6,928 bases of DNA from Synergistales bacterium Syner_01. Its GTDB lineage: Bacteria > Synergistota > Synergistia > Synergistales > Aminobacteriaceae. The DNA is taken from assembly GCA_001604435.1 (NCBI GenBank), contig LVBO01000027.1, positions 1-6,928 of the forward strand, read 5' to 3'. Made by a program: the position numbers and the translations under genes. Positions 1-5,743 of this stretch are shown here, one piece after another. Every line of letters begins with the position of its first letter. The first letter of the stretch is position 1. The notes below the pieces were generated by a model. The model worked only from the letters and a program-made list of their open reading frames with translations. It ran no database searches and had not been told where the DNA came from.

Positions 1-4
1 CCCC

Positions 5-33
5 TTGAACTTCTTTCTCTTTCAGAATATATT
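5..33 (+). promoter_or_regulatory. Likely sigma70-type promoter of the LysR-ybaK unit
   Basis: TTGAAC at 5-10 (four of six matches to TTGACA) lies 17 nt from TATATT at 28-33 (five of six matches to TATAAT). The predicted transcription start is near position 40, which gives a leader of about 50 nt before the TTG start at 91. The region is AT-rich. No LysR T-N11-A box was firmly identified. The reading frame of the regulator happens to stay open back to the window edge, so these bases could in principle be coding, but the promoter and the ribosome binding site at 76-82 argue against that. Confidence 0.5.
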
Positions 34-90
34 TATAGTGGGGCGTTTGAATGGAAAAAAGAACATATTCTCTTTGGGGAGGTATCTGCT

Positions 91-972
91 TTGGATTTTC
101 GTGAACTTCAAAGTTTGGTAGAAGTTATGGAAAAAGGAAGCATATCGGCTGCGGCAGCATCACTCGGAATTTCTCAGCCGGCTGTCAGCAAACATATCGC
201 GAAACTTGAAAGAGAGATGGGGGTGAAAATATTTGCCCGGGGACAGAAATGTTCCAACCTTACGGTAGAGGGGGAAGTGCTGTATAAATTCGCCCGTAAA
301 ACCATCTCTCAGCTTGCGGACATCAAACGCGACTTCTCCGACATAGCCGACGATGTGTCGGGCATTGTCAGGATAAGCGCAAGTTCCATACCGGGAGATT
401 ATATTCTTCCCGGGATTCTTGTCGATTTTCGGAGACTCTATCCGAATATCGAAGTGGAAGTGCGCATTTCGGATTCGCGAGAAGCCGTTGAAAAACTCGT
501 CACCCGGGAGTCCGATATTTCCGTTACAGGACACGGACGGCACGCCTCCGGATTCAATACCGTTCCTTTCGCCCGCGACGAACTGGTTCTTCTTGTCTCC
601 CCCGGTCATCCTCTTGCGGAACGCGAAAGCATCACTTTGCGCGATCTGGAGAACATGGATCTCGTGGGAAGGGTCACCGGTTCCTCGACATCGCGTATCT
701 GGGAAGACGCATTCAAAGCTCATACGGGAAAAGGAAAGCATGTCTATCTCAAATTCGGTCATGTCAACGCGGTAGTTGAAGCGGTACGCAACGGAGCCGA
801 AGGAGCCGTTATTTCCCGCCTCGCTGGCGAAGATGTTTCCGGACTCGCAATGATACCGTTCCGTCCCGCCCTTATGCGGACGTTTTCGATCACGTACGGA
901 ACCATGACGACGAAGGCGATGGAAACGCTCCTCGAGTTCTTGCTTGAGAAAAAAACCTTCAAGGACGAGTAG
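91..972 (+). CDS. LysR-family transcriptional regulator
   Basis: This is a DNA-binding transcriptional regulator of 293 aa, the usual LysR length. The N-terminal winged helix-turn-helix covers residues 1-60; the recognition region around residues 18-40 includes ISQPAVSKHIAKLE, followed by the family's LT.EG segment at residues 57-61. The effector-binding domain runs from about residue 90 to 288 and opens with VRISASSIPGDYILP, a form typical of the CysB/CysL-like branch and of LysR proteins annotated near sulfur or selenium genes. That subgroup placement is tentative. I chose the TTG start at 91 because GGGGAGG at 76-82 lies 8 nt upstream and because family proteins begin M-[DEN]-F-x-x-L. The deacylase gene begins 3 nt after the stop, so the two are almost certainly co-transcribed. 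The effector is not visible from sequence. Confidence 0.93.
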   Translation: MDFRELQSLVEVMEKGSISAAAASLGISQPAVSKHIAKLEREMGVKIFARGQKCSNLTVEGEVLYKFARKTISQLADIKRDFSDIADDVSGIVRISASSIPGDYILPGILVDFRRLYPNIEVEVRISDSREAVEKLVTRESDISVTGHGRHASGFNTVPFARDELVLLVSPGHPLAERESITLRDLENMDLVGRVTGSSTSRIWEDAFKAHTGKGKHVYLKFGHVNAVVEAVRNGAEGAVISRLAGEDVSGLAMIPFRPALMRTFSITYGTMTTKAMETLLEFLLEKKTFKDE

Positions 973-975
973 AAA

Positions 976-1497
976 GTGAACCCCGCACTCCAGCATGAAT
1001 ACCCGGAGACCTTTATTTTGAAAGACTCTTCTTCCGATCCAGTGAAAAAGGTCCTTTGCTTTTTGGAGGAAAAAGGTTTTTCCGGTGCGGTTAAATATTC
1101 GGAGGAGACAATCTTCACTGTGGAGGACGCATCCCGTGTCGTGGGCGCCCAGCCGGAGCATATTCTGAAAAGCTTGGTGCTCCTGGCGGACGACAGACCG
1201 GTGCTCGCTCTTATGTCCGGAACGAACCGAGTGGATGTAAAAAAAGTGCGAAGGGAAGCGGAAGCGAAGAAAGTGCGCATGGCGGACCCGGATTATGTCT
1301 ATAAGTGGTCCGGTTACAAAATAGGTGGCGTGCCCCCGGTGGGGTACCCTGAACTGCCTCCGGCGTTTCTTGATGAAGACCTCTTCCTGTATCCCGTTGT
1401 CTGGGCGGCCGCGGGAACGGACCACGCGTTCTTCCCCGTTGCCCCCGATGATCTGTTGCGCCTCACGGACGGCAAGAAGTGCGTCATCAAAAAGTGA
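976..1497 (+). CDS. YbaK/ProX-type aminoacyl-tRNA deacylase (trans-editing domain protein)
   Basis: This 173-aa protein belongs to the YbaK/EbsC/ProXp family, free-standing relatives of the prolyl-tRNA synthetase editing domain that hydrolyse mischarged tRNA in the cytoplasm. Visible family marks are the segment HILKSLVLL, whose Lys65 aligns with the conserved lysine needed for deacylation, the GYKIGGVPPVG loop at about 113-123, and the closing AAAG...APDDLLRL segment (144-163). The domain fills almost the whole protein, with an N-terminal extension of about 20 residues. The GTG start at 976 is 3 nt after the LysR stop, with only a weak AGGACGAG upstream, so translation is probably coupled to the regulator. 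The substrate cannot be read from sequence: Cys-tRNA(Pro), Ala-tRNA(Pro) or another mischarged tRNA are all possible. I have not assigned a gene symbol for that reason. Confidence 0.88.
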   Translation: MNPALQHEYPETFILKDSSSDPVKKVLCFLEEKGFSGAVKYSEETIFTVEDASRVVGAQPEHILKSLVLLADDRPVLALMSGTNRVDVKKVRREAEAKKVRMADPDYVYKWSGYKIGGVPPVGYPELPPAFLDEDLFLYPVVWAAAGTDHAFFPVAPDDLLRLTDGKKCVIKK

Positions 1498-1498
1498 G

Positions 1499-1541
1499 CA
1501 CGAAAAAGTTCCTCCCGGATTCCGGGAGGAACTTTTTCGTG
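1499..1541. terminator. Bidirectional intrinsic terminator between convergent genes
   Basis: A perfect 20-bp inverted repeat (1499-1518 and 1522-1541) has a 3-nt loop. The GC-rich core is GTTCCTCCCGG at 1508-1518, pairing with 1522-1532. It is flanked by AAAAA at 1503-1507 and TTTTT at 1533-1537, so the RNA from either strand forms a strong hairpin followed by five U. It starts one base after the deacylase stop (1497) and lies 12 nt beyond the PPC gene's stop (1554 on the minus strand), as expected for a terminator shared by converging units. Confidence 0.9.
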
Positions 1542-1553
1542 AAAGCTATGATG

Positions 1554-1979
1554 TTACATTTTTTTCTCAGGAGCAAGGGCTTCGAAAGAACCGTCGAAAG
1601 AGCGTCCGAGATGAACCGTTGAAAGCGGTTTTAAAAAGAGCTCCGTATTGTTGAATACGATGGCCTGAAGAAGATGGCCGGAAAGCGCGGCATGATCCGG
1701 TTTGTTGAAAACGCCGTGAAGATGGGGGTAGAGGGCACCCCCCCGGAAGCTCACGTTGCCGCTGAGCGATGTAAGCTCCATTATTTCTCGCACTGTTTCC
1801 GTGTTATAGTCGCGTCCGTTGTACCACCCGAAAGTTACGGAAGACACCATTCCCGCTGCGGAGACGATAACTGCCGAATCGACGTCGCATGCCTTGCAGA
1901 CATGCACTAGTGAATCTGCGAGATCTTCTCCTTCTGAAAGGCGTATCGCAATTATTTCATCGGTAGCGGCATATTTCAA
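1554..1979 (-). CDS. PPC/DUF296-domain protein
   Basis: This 141-aa protein consists of a single PPC (plant and prokaryote conserved, DUF296) domain. The same domain forms the C-terminal part of plant AT-hook proteins; in bacteria it stands alone, assembles as trimers in known structures, and has no settled function. Visible marks are RLSEGEDLADSL near the start, ELTSLSGNVS (68-77), and the histidine set of PHLHGVF (His86, His88) and SGHLLQA (His102), which corresponds to the proposed metal site of the family. There is no AT-hook. The start is the TTG at 1979: AAAGGAGG at 1996-1989 sits 9 nt upstream, and the domain begins immediately after it. An upstream in-frame ATG at 2042 would add 21 residues but lacks a ribosome binding site. 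The gene lies 156 bp downstream of the asparaginase-like gene on the same strand, with its own likely promoter. Confidence 0.88.
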   Translation of the reverse strand: MKYAATDEIIAIRLSEGEDLADSLVHVCKACDVDSAVIVSAAGMVSSVTFGWYNGRDYNTETVREIMELTSLSGNVSFRGGALYPHLHGVFNKPDHAALSGHLLQAIVFNNTELFLKPLSTVHLGRSFDGSFEALAPEKKM

Positions 1980-2000
1980 GATTCTCGTCCTCCTTTCATA

Positions 2001-2027
2001 TTTCCGGCGCGCACTGTTTGCCGGAAA
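2001..2027 (-). promoter_or_regulatory. Inverted repeat in the leader of the PPC gene (possible operator or RNA hairpin)
   Basis: TTTCCGGC at 2001-2008 and GCCGGAAA at 2020-2027 form a perfect 8-bp inverted repeat with an 11-nt loop. In the minus-strand transcript the hairpin ends four bases before the Shine-Dalgarno AAAGGAGG (1996-1989). A second, overlapping pairing is possible between AAAGGG and CCCTTT within 2025-2038. The CCTTTC stretch at about 2024-2029 could also pair with GAAAGG of the ribosome binding site. These pairings exclude one another. The element could be a protein operator or a translational switch; the role is inferred. Confidence 0.4.
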
Positions 2028-2051
2028 GGGGTCCCTTTGCATTCCGCAAAT

Positions 2052-2080
2052 ATTCTATCATGTATTGTTCCTCTTTGCCA
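2052..2080 (-). promoter_or_regulatory. Possible promoter of the PPC gene
   Basis: Read on the minus strand, TAGAAT (2057-2052) is a five-of-six match to the -10 hexamer. It lies 17 nt from TGGCAA (2080-2075), a weak three-of-six -35. Transcription would start near 2045 and give a leader of about 65 nt containing the inverted repeat at 2001-2027. The PPC gene may also be read through from the asparaginase-like gene, since no convincing terminator with a U tract is seen between them. Confidence 0.35.
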
Positions 2081-2135
2081 CTCCCGGCCCGAATGCCTCT
2101 CCCGAAGGTATGCGGCAAAAAAGAGGTGTTTATCG

Positions 2136-3131
2136 TTATTGTTCAAGAAGATACTGTTGCAGGTCGGCTCGCCGAAGCCCTGCGCCGAGTCCGGCGGCGA
2201 GTTTGAGTCTTGCCTGGGCCGGCCGCAAAGAACCGCCTTCAAGCACGCCCATCTCCAAGAGGCGCGACATGCTTCCCTCGAAAGAATACGGAATTTCGCG
2301 CGTGTGCCCCTCCGGGCATCGTGTGGTGATGACCACGGGCACATCGTCTTTTAAGAGTTTTTTTATTCGCGGAATCCACGAAGGCGGCACGTGCCCGTTG
2401 CCGAAACCCGCTATAACGAGGCCGTCAAGTTCTCGTTTCTCGTCGGAGGAAAGGATCTCAAGGAGTCTTTCTCCGCCCCCCAGCGAAACGGAAAGCAGTT
2501 CGACATCGCGCGCGGGCGTCATGGATCCCTCGAGAACTTTTGAACGTTTATACTGGCGTAGAATATTCACCTTGTCGCCGATAAACTGGGCGAGCGGGCC
2601 CCTTCCGGGCGCGGCGAAAGCGTCGCGCCTTTGGCTCGCGATCTCGCTGATTTCGGAAGCTGCGAACAGTTGCTCCTGCACGCAGACCAAAACGCCCAAA
2701 CCCCAACACTCTTTGGAAAAAGAGGCCTGGACCGCCTGCGTCAGGTTGTGCCGAGCATCGGAACCCGGCATGTCGCAGGGATAAATCGACGCTGTGAAAA
2801 TCAAAGGCTGAGGGTACGCCCAGTACAAGTCCGCGAGGTACGCCATCTCTTCAAGCGTGTCGGTACCGCACGTGACAACTATCCCATCAGCACCGTCCAC
2901 TACGGATTTCGAAAGAACCTGAACAAGATCCGCAGTCATTCTGATGCTGTAATGGCTGCTCGGTTGATGACTCCAATCGACGAGGAAAACTTTTCCCGCC
3001 GTCTCTCCCGGCAGCCATTCGAGCATTTCTTCAGGGGTGACAACAGGCTGCCAGGAATTCATCTGCTCGTTGAATCGCATTCCTATCTGGCCGCCTGCGA
3101 TAACAAGGGCGATCTTTCCTCTATTGGACAT
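2136..3131 (-). CDS. L-asparaginase-family protein with substituted catalytic residues
   Basis: This 331-aa cytoplasmic protein (no signal peptide) has the length and motif order of bacterial type I/II L-asparaginases, which hydrolyse asparagine to aspartate and ammonia. Motif 2 is intact: VVTCGTDTLEE, with Thr90-Asp91 matching Thr89-Asp90 of E. coli AnsB. Motif 1, normally TGGTIA, reads AGGQIG (12-17), so the nucleophilic threonine (Thr12 in AnsB) is replaced by Gln15. In the stretch from GVLV to GPL, which aligns without gaps to AnsB, the catalytic Lys162 is replaced by Glu163. The C-terminal half keeps the family pattern (PVVITTRCPEG, then Y..EG....L...GVL..G.L.P.QARLKL). The ATG at 3131 is preceded 8 nt upstream by AAGGAGG (3146-3140); an in-frame start at 3200 lacks one. 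The gene follows the LUD gene by 93 bp. A standard asparaginase reaction is doubtful: it may be a pseudoenzyme, a ligand-binding protein or an enzyme with different chemistry. Confidence 0.85.
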   Translation of the reverse strand: MSNRGKIALVIAGGQIGMRFNEQMNSWQPVVTPEEMLEWLPGETAGKVFLVDWSHQPSSHYSIRMTADLVQVLSKSVVDGADGIVVTCGTDTLEEMAYLADLYWAYPQPLIFTASIYPCDMPGSDARHNLTQAVQASFSKECWGLGVLVCVQEQLFAASEISEIASQRRDAFAAPGRGPLAQFIGDKVNILRQYKRSKVLEGSMTPARDVELLSVSLGGGERLLEILSSDEKRELDGLVIAGFGNGHVPPSWIPRIKKLLKDDVPVVITTRCPEGHTREIPYSFEGSMSRLLEMGVLEGGSLRPAQARLKLAAGLGAGLRRADLQQYLLEQ

Positions 3132-3169
3132 AAAAAGGTCCTCCTTCCCCATCTGACCGTGACGGGGCA

Positions 3170-3179
3170 AGTGTACACT
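3170..3179. repeat. 10-bp palindrome AGTGTACACT ahead of the asparaginase-like gene
   Basis: A perfect 10-bp palindrome lies in the 93-bp gap between the LUD gene and the asparaginase-like gene, 38 bp upstream of the latter's start codon. It could be a dimeric regulator's half-site pair. No good promoter was found beside it, and a single copy is visible in the window, so function is uncertain. Confidence 0.25.
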
Positions 3180-3224
3180 AAAAGCCCGAAAAAAGCACAC
3201 CCTTTATTGCATTTGTTCGGTTTT

Positions 3225-3944
3225 TTAAAAGCCCAGATCTTCTCCGACAAGGATGACATGCGTCGTTCTCCCGCCGGTTGCTCGTTCGAGAACGAGGAGC
3301 GCTTTACAGGCTCTGTCCGGAGAGTTGCAGTCGGAGCAGCGCCCGGTGCTTGCGCATGGCGTCTGAAGGTGGAGCCGAAGAGCGTTCGGTGGAGTCGCCT
3401 GGTTCCGTGTTCTCGCGATCGCCTCGTCCAAGCTGTTCGTGACTTTATTCAATCCGATGACGAAAATCAACGTGTTCTTCCCCCACGCCATGCCGCTCAC
3501 TCTGTTTCCGTTCCCGTCGATGTTCACCAGCAATCCGTCGAGGGTGATCGCATTCGAACTGGTGAGAAAATAGTCGGCCAGAAGCTCGTCCCGAAGCGTG
3601 TTCATTCGCTCTTCCGGAGACAGGGACGGGTTCCAGTGATGAATTACGCTGCACCCTCTCTCCGCGAGCTTTTCCATGGCGCCGATTTCGCGGATTGTGA
3701 CGCTGCCCGGGACGCCGACGGAAGCCCCTTCAGGTATGAGCTTCAATACCTCGCTGAGGGCTTCTTCTTTCGTCTGAATATAGAGAGCATGAAAGCCCCG
3801 CTCCTCAAGCCTTTTCACCAATGTGCGTCCCAACCGGTCGCGGTGCTCCTGTCGGGCTGCGTTGAACTGATTCGTCAATACCATCGCCTCCCCCAGCGGG
3901 AATACCCACTGAGAATTTTCGTCCATAATATCATTTTTCTCCAT
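3225..3944 (-). CDS. LUD-domain protein (LutC/DUF162 family, function unassigned)
   Basis: This 239-aa cytoplasmic protein is built of a single LUD domain, the fold shared with LutC and the C-terminal part of LutB of lactate oxidation. Family features are EEALSEVLKLIPEGASVGVPGS (split here as EEALSEVLKL and IPEGASVGVPGS, about 60-81), the TSSNAITLDG...NIDGNGNRVSG core (about 128-151) and GKNTLIFVIGLNKV (155-168). The C-terminus carries Cys197, Cys203, Cys206 and Cys213 in a C-x5-C-x2-C-x6-C pattern, then ends VILVGEDLGF. It belongs to the stand-alone LUD proteins; no lutA or lutB lies nearby, so lactate use should not be assumed. The start is ambiguous. The ATG at 3944 has only GAG 7 nt upstream; the ATG at 3926 has GGAG 12 nt upstream and would give 233 aa; a TTG at 3956 has no ribosome binding site. 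It is the first gene of the minus-strand cluster. Confidence 0.85.
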   Translation of the reverse strand: MEKNDIMDENSQWVFPLGEAMVLTNQFNAARQEHRDRLGRTLVKRLEERGFHALYIQTKEEALSEVLKLIPEGASVGVPGSVTIREIGAMEKLAERGCSVIHHWNPSLSPEERMNTLRDELLADYFLTSSNAITLDGLLVNIDGNGNRVSGMAWGKNTLIFVIGLNKVTNSLDEAIARTRNQATPPNALRLHLQTPCASTGRCSDCNSPDRACKALLVLERATGGRTTHVILVGEDLGF

Positions 3945-3976
3945 GGAACGTCTCAATGGAAAAGGAAAACACTGTC

Positions 3977-4005
3977 AAGATAAAATGCTTGACACCCTTT
4001 GTGAA
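3977..4005 (-). promoter_or_regulatory. Likely promoter of the LUD-asparaginase-like cluster
   Basis: On the minus strand TTCACA (4005-4000, five of six) is followed after 17 nt by TATCTT (3982-3977, four of six). The predicted start near 3970 gives a leader of about 25-45 nt to the LUD start codons. A perfect TTGACA on the minus strand at 3978-3973 has no acceptable -10 hexamer at 16-18 nt and is less likely to be used. This promoter overlaps the plus-strand promoter of the ffh operon. Confidence 0.5.
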
Positions 4006-4017
4006 AGAGGCTATAAT
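3989..4017 (+). promoter_or_regulatory. Consensus sigma70 promoter of the ylxM-ffh operon
   Basis: TTGACA at 3989-3994 and TATAAT at 4012-4017 are both perfect consensus hexamers with the optimal 17-nt spacer. Transcription should start near 4024, about 20 nt before the ylxM start codon. This suggests strong housekeeping expression of the downstream translation and secretion genes. Confidence 0.9.
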
Positions 4018-4043
4018 TCCACAGTTCCAAGGGAGGCTGCGAT

Positions 4044-4388
4044 ATGCGCACGACGAAAGAAGAAGCGGTTTTAGCCAAGAGAGTGTATTTCCATGACTTG
4101 TACGACCTCTACGCTCCGTTATTGACCGAGAAGCAGCGCGAGGCATGGAATCTTCATGAGTTTGAGGATCTTTCTCTTGCCGAGACAGCCGAAAAACTTG
4201 GAATCAGCCGTCAGGGCGTGTCCGATCTTATTACACGCAGCCGTGAGCGACTCGAGGAGCTGGAAAATCTTCTTGGGTTTCTTCAAAAAGAAGACGCGTT
4301 GGAGGAAGAAGTCCGCGAGCTTCGGCGCCGTATCGAGCATCTTTCTTCGGGCCGGGGCGAGGCGATGCAGAAAGCGGAGGGGAACTGA
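4044..4388 (+). CDS. ylxM: YlxM family SRP-associated helix-turn-helix protein (UPF0122)
   Basis: This 114-aa protein belongs to the YlxM/UPF0122 family, nearly always encoded beside ffh and reported to modulate SRP GTPase activity in Gram-positive bacteria. The fold is sigma-70 region 4-like: LTEKQREAWNLH (27-38), then a helix-turn-helix at about 44-65 with LSLAETAEKLGISRQGVSDL, and a charged helix (about 66-100) that could form a coiled coil. GGGAGG at 4031-4036 precedes the ATG by 7 nt. It is the first gene after the consensus promoter, and its stop is 2 nt from the ffh start, so the two are co-translated. The helix-turn-helix also invites annotation as a DNA-binding regulator, but the context favours the SRP role. 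Confidence 0.92.
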   Translation: MRTTKEEAVLAKRVYFHDLYDLYAPLLTEKQREAWNLHEFEDLSLAETAEKLGISRQGVSDLITRSRERLEELENLLGFLQKEDALEEEVRELRRRIEHLSSGRGEAMQKAEGN

Positions 4389-4390
4389 AT

Positions 4391-5743
4391 ATGTTCGATG
4401 CGCTTCGTGAACGTTTTGAGGCCGTGTTCGACAAGCTCAAAGGGCGCGGCAAACTCACCGAGACAGATGTGGAAACAGCTCTGAGGGATGTTCGCCGCGG
4501 ACTTTTAGAAGCCGATGTCGATTATAAAGTTGTAAAATCCCTTCTGGAGGCCATCAAAACCCGCGCTGTAGGAAGAGATGTCCTTGAATCCATCACTCCC
4601 GGACAGCACGTTGCGGCGATCGTCTATGAAGAGCTGGCGGAGTTGATGGGAAAAGAACCGACGCCGCTTGTGATTTCTTCAAAACCGCCTACGGTCTACC
4701 TCATGGTCGGTTTGCAGGGCGGAGGCAAGACGACGAGCACGGTGAAGATAGCCCGAAAGCTTGCCGGTGCGCACAAGCCGCTGGTGGTCGCTTGCGACCT
4801 TCGTCGCCCCGCCGCTGTCGAGCAGCTTCGGGTGCTGGCTTCACAATCGAAAATTTCTTTTTTTGGTCCGGAACAGGGAGAAAAAAATGTCCTCGACGTC
4901 GTCAAGGGCGCTCTGAGCTATGCGGACAGCCACTTGAACGACGTTGTGCTTCTTGATACGGCCGGGCGCCTCCATGCCGACGAGGAGCTGATGGAGGAGC
5001 TTGTAGCCATGAAGAAGGCTGCCCCTCCTACCGAGGTTCTCCTTGTCGTCGACGCCATGACCGGCCAGGAGGCGGTGAAGGTTGCCTCCTCATTTCATGA
5101 GAAGCTCCAGTTGACAGGTGTCGTTCTCTCGAAACTCGACGGAGACGCCCGCGGCGGAGCGGCTCTCGCCATCCGCAAAGCAACCGGAGTGCCGGTCAAG
5201 CTGGCCGGTGTTGGAGAGGCGACCGATGCTCTCGAGGTTTTCGATGCGAAACGGATGGCCCAGCGGATACTCGGAATGGGGGACGTCATCGGCCTGGCGG
5301 AAAAAATCCAAGAGATGGCCGATTCCGGCGGCGCCGAGCGGATGGCCGAGACGTTGAAGAAGAAGTTTACGCTTGAAGAGCTTCTTACGCAGTTCGAGCA
5401 GCTTGAGAAAATGGGGCCGCTGAACAAAGTCCTTGAGATGATCCCCGGATTCAGCAAAATGAAGGGCGTATCTCAGGATGAAATTGACTCGGGGCGGTTG
5501 AAAAAATCGAAGGCGATCATCCAGTCGATGACTCGTGCGGAACGCAAGGATCCCTCAATCATCAAAGGAAGTCGCAGGCGCCGGATTGCGACGGGGTCGG
5601 GAACGTCGGTCCAGATGGTGAATCAGCTTCTGGCCCAGTACGAGCAGATGCGAAAGCTATGGAAGCAGTTCGGAAAACAGGGAAAGGGCTTCAAACTGCC
5701 GAAGGGCCTCCTCGGAGGCGGCGGTGGTTTTCGTTTTAAATAG
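4391..5743 (+). CDS. ffh: Signal recognition particle protein Ffh (SRP54 GTPase)
   Basis: Ffh binds 4.5S/SRP RNA and signal peptides on translating ribosomes and pairs with FtsY to deliver them to the membrane translocon. The 450-aa length is normal. The N domain spans about residues 1-95. The G domain has the P-loop GLQGGGKTT (108-115; most Ffh proteins have Ser or Ala at the middle Gly), DLRRPAAVEQL (136-146), DTAGR (189-193), SKLDGDARGGAA (247-258) and GVGE (273-276). RILGMGD (292-298) begins the linker to the M domain, which contains the RNA-binding segment with SRRRRIATGSG (394-404) and ends in a glycine-rich GGGGGFRFK tail. GGAGGGG at 4376-4382 is 8 nt before the ATG. The gene sits between ylxM and rpsP, the usual arrangement. 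Confidence 0.98.
   Translation: MFDALRERFEAVFDKLKGRGKLTETDVETALRDVRRGLLEADVDYKVVKSLLEAIKTRAVGRDVLESITPGQHVAAIVYEELAELMGKEPTPLVISSKPPTVYLMVGLQGGGKTTSTVKIARKLAGAHKPLVVACDLRRPAAVEQLRVLASQSKISFFGPEQGEKNVLDVVKGALSYADSHLNDVVLLDTAGRLHADEELMEELVAMKKAAPPTEVLLVVDAMTGQEAVKVASSFHEKLQLTGVVLSKLDGDARGGAALAIRKATGVPVKLAGVGEATDALEVFDAKRMAQRILGMGDVIGLAEKIQEMADSGGAERMAETLKKKFTLEELLTQFEQLEKMGPLNKVLEMIPGFSKMKGVSQDEIDSGRLKKSKAIIQSMTRAERKDPSIIKGSRRRRIATGSGTSVQMVNQLLAQYEQMRKLWKQFGKQGKGFKLPKGLLGGGGGFRFK

Noticed and set aside
1..90. Upstream extension of the LysR reading frame to the window edge
   Set aside because: The frame is open, but family proteins begin at the MDFREL-like start, and GGGGAGG lies 8 nt before the TTG at 91. 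A promoter-like sequence also occupies the region.
160..1425. A 421-codon open frame on the minus strand opposite the LysR and deacylase genes
   Set aside because: The translation has no recognisable domain, is rich in Arg, His and Phe as antisense frames often are, and lies opposite two clearly real genes. No ribosome binding site was sought further.
2070..2126. Terminator downstream of the asparaginase-like gene formed by CCTCTTTGCC and GGCAAAAAAGAGG
   Set aside because: The arms pair only with a three-base bulge, the loop is over 30 nt, and no U tract follows on the minus strand.
1819..2784. A 321-codon plus-strand open frame opposite the PPC and asparaginase-like genes
   Set aside because: The translation is Ser/Arg/Pro-rich low-complexity antisense, without a ribosome binding site or recognisable motif.
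3954..3956. TTG start for the LUD gene
   Set aside because: No Shine-Dalgarno sequence lies upstream, and it would leave a leader of only about 14 nt from the predicted transcription start. The ATGs at 3944 and 3926 are preferred.
3973..3978. Perfect minus-strand TTGACA as the -35 of the LUD promoter
   Set aside because: At 16-18 nt spacing the best -10 candidates match only two of six positions, while TTCACA with TATCTT at 17 nt is a better pair.
2631..3983. A 450-codon plus-strand open frame across the asparaginase-like and LUD genes
   Set aside because: It is antisense to two genes with family motifs and good ribosome binding sites, and its translation shows no domain pattern.
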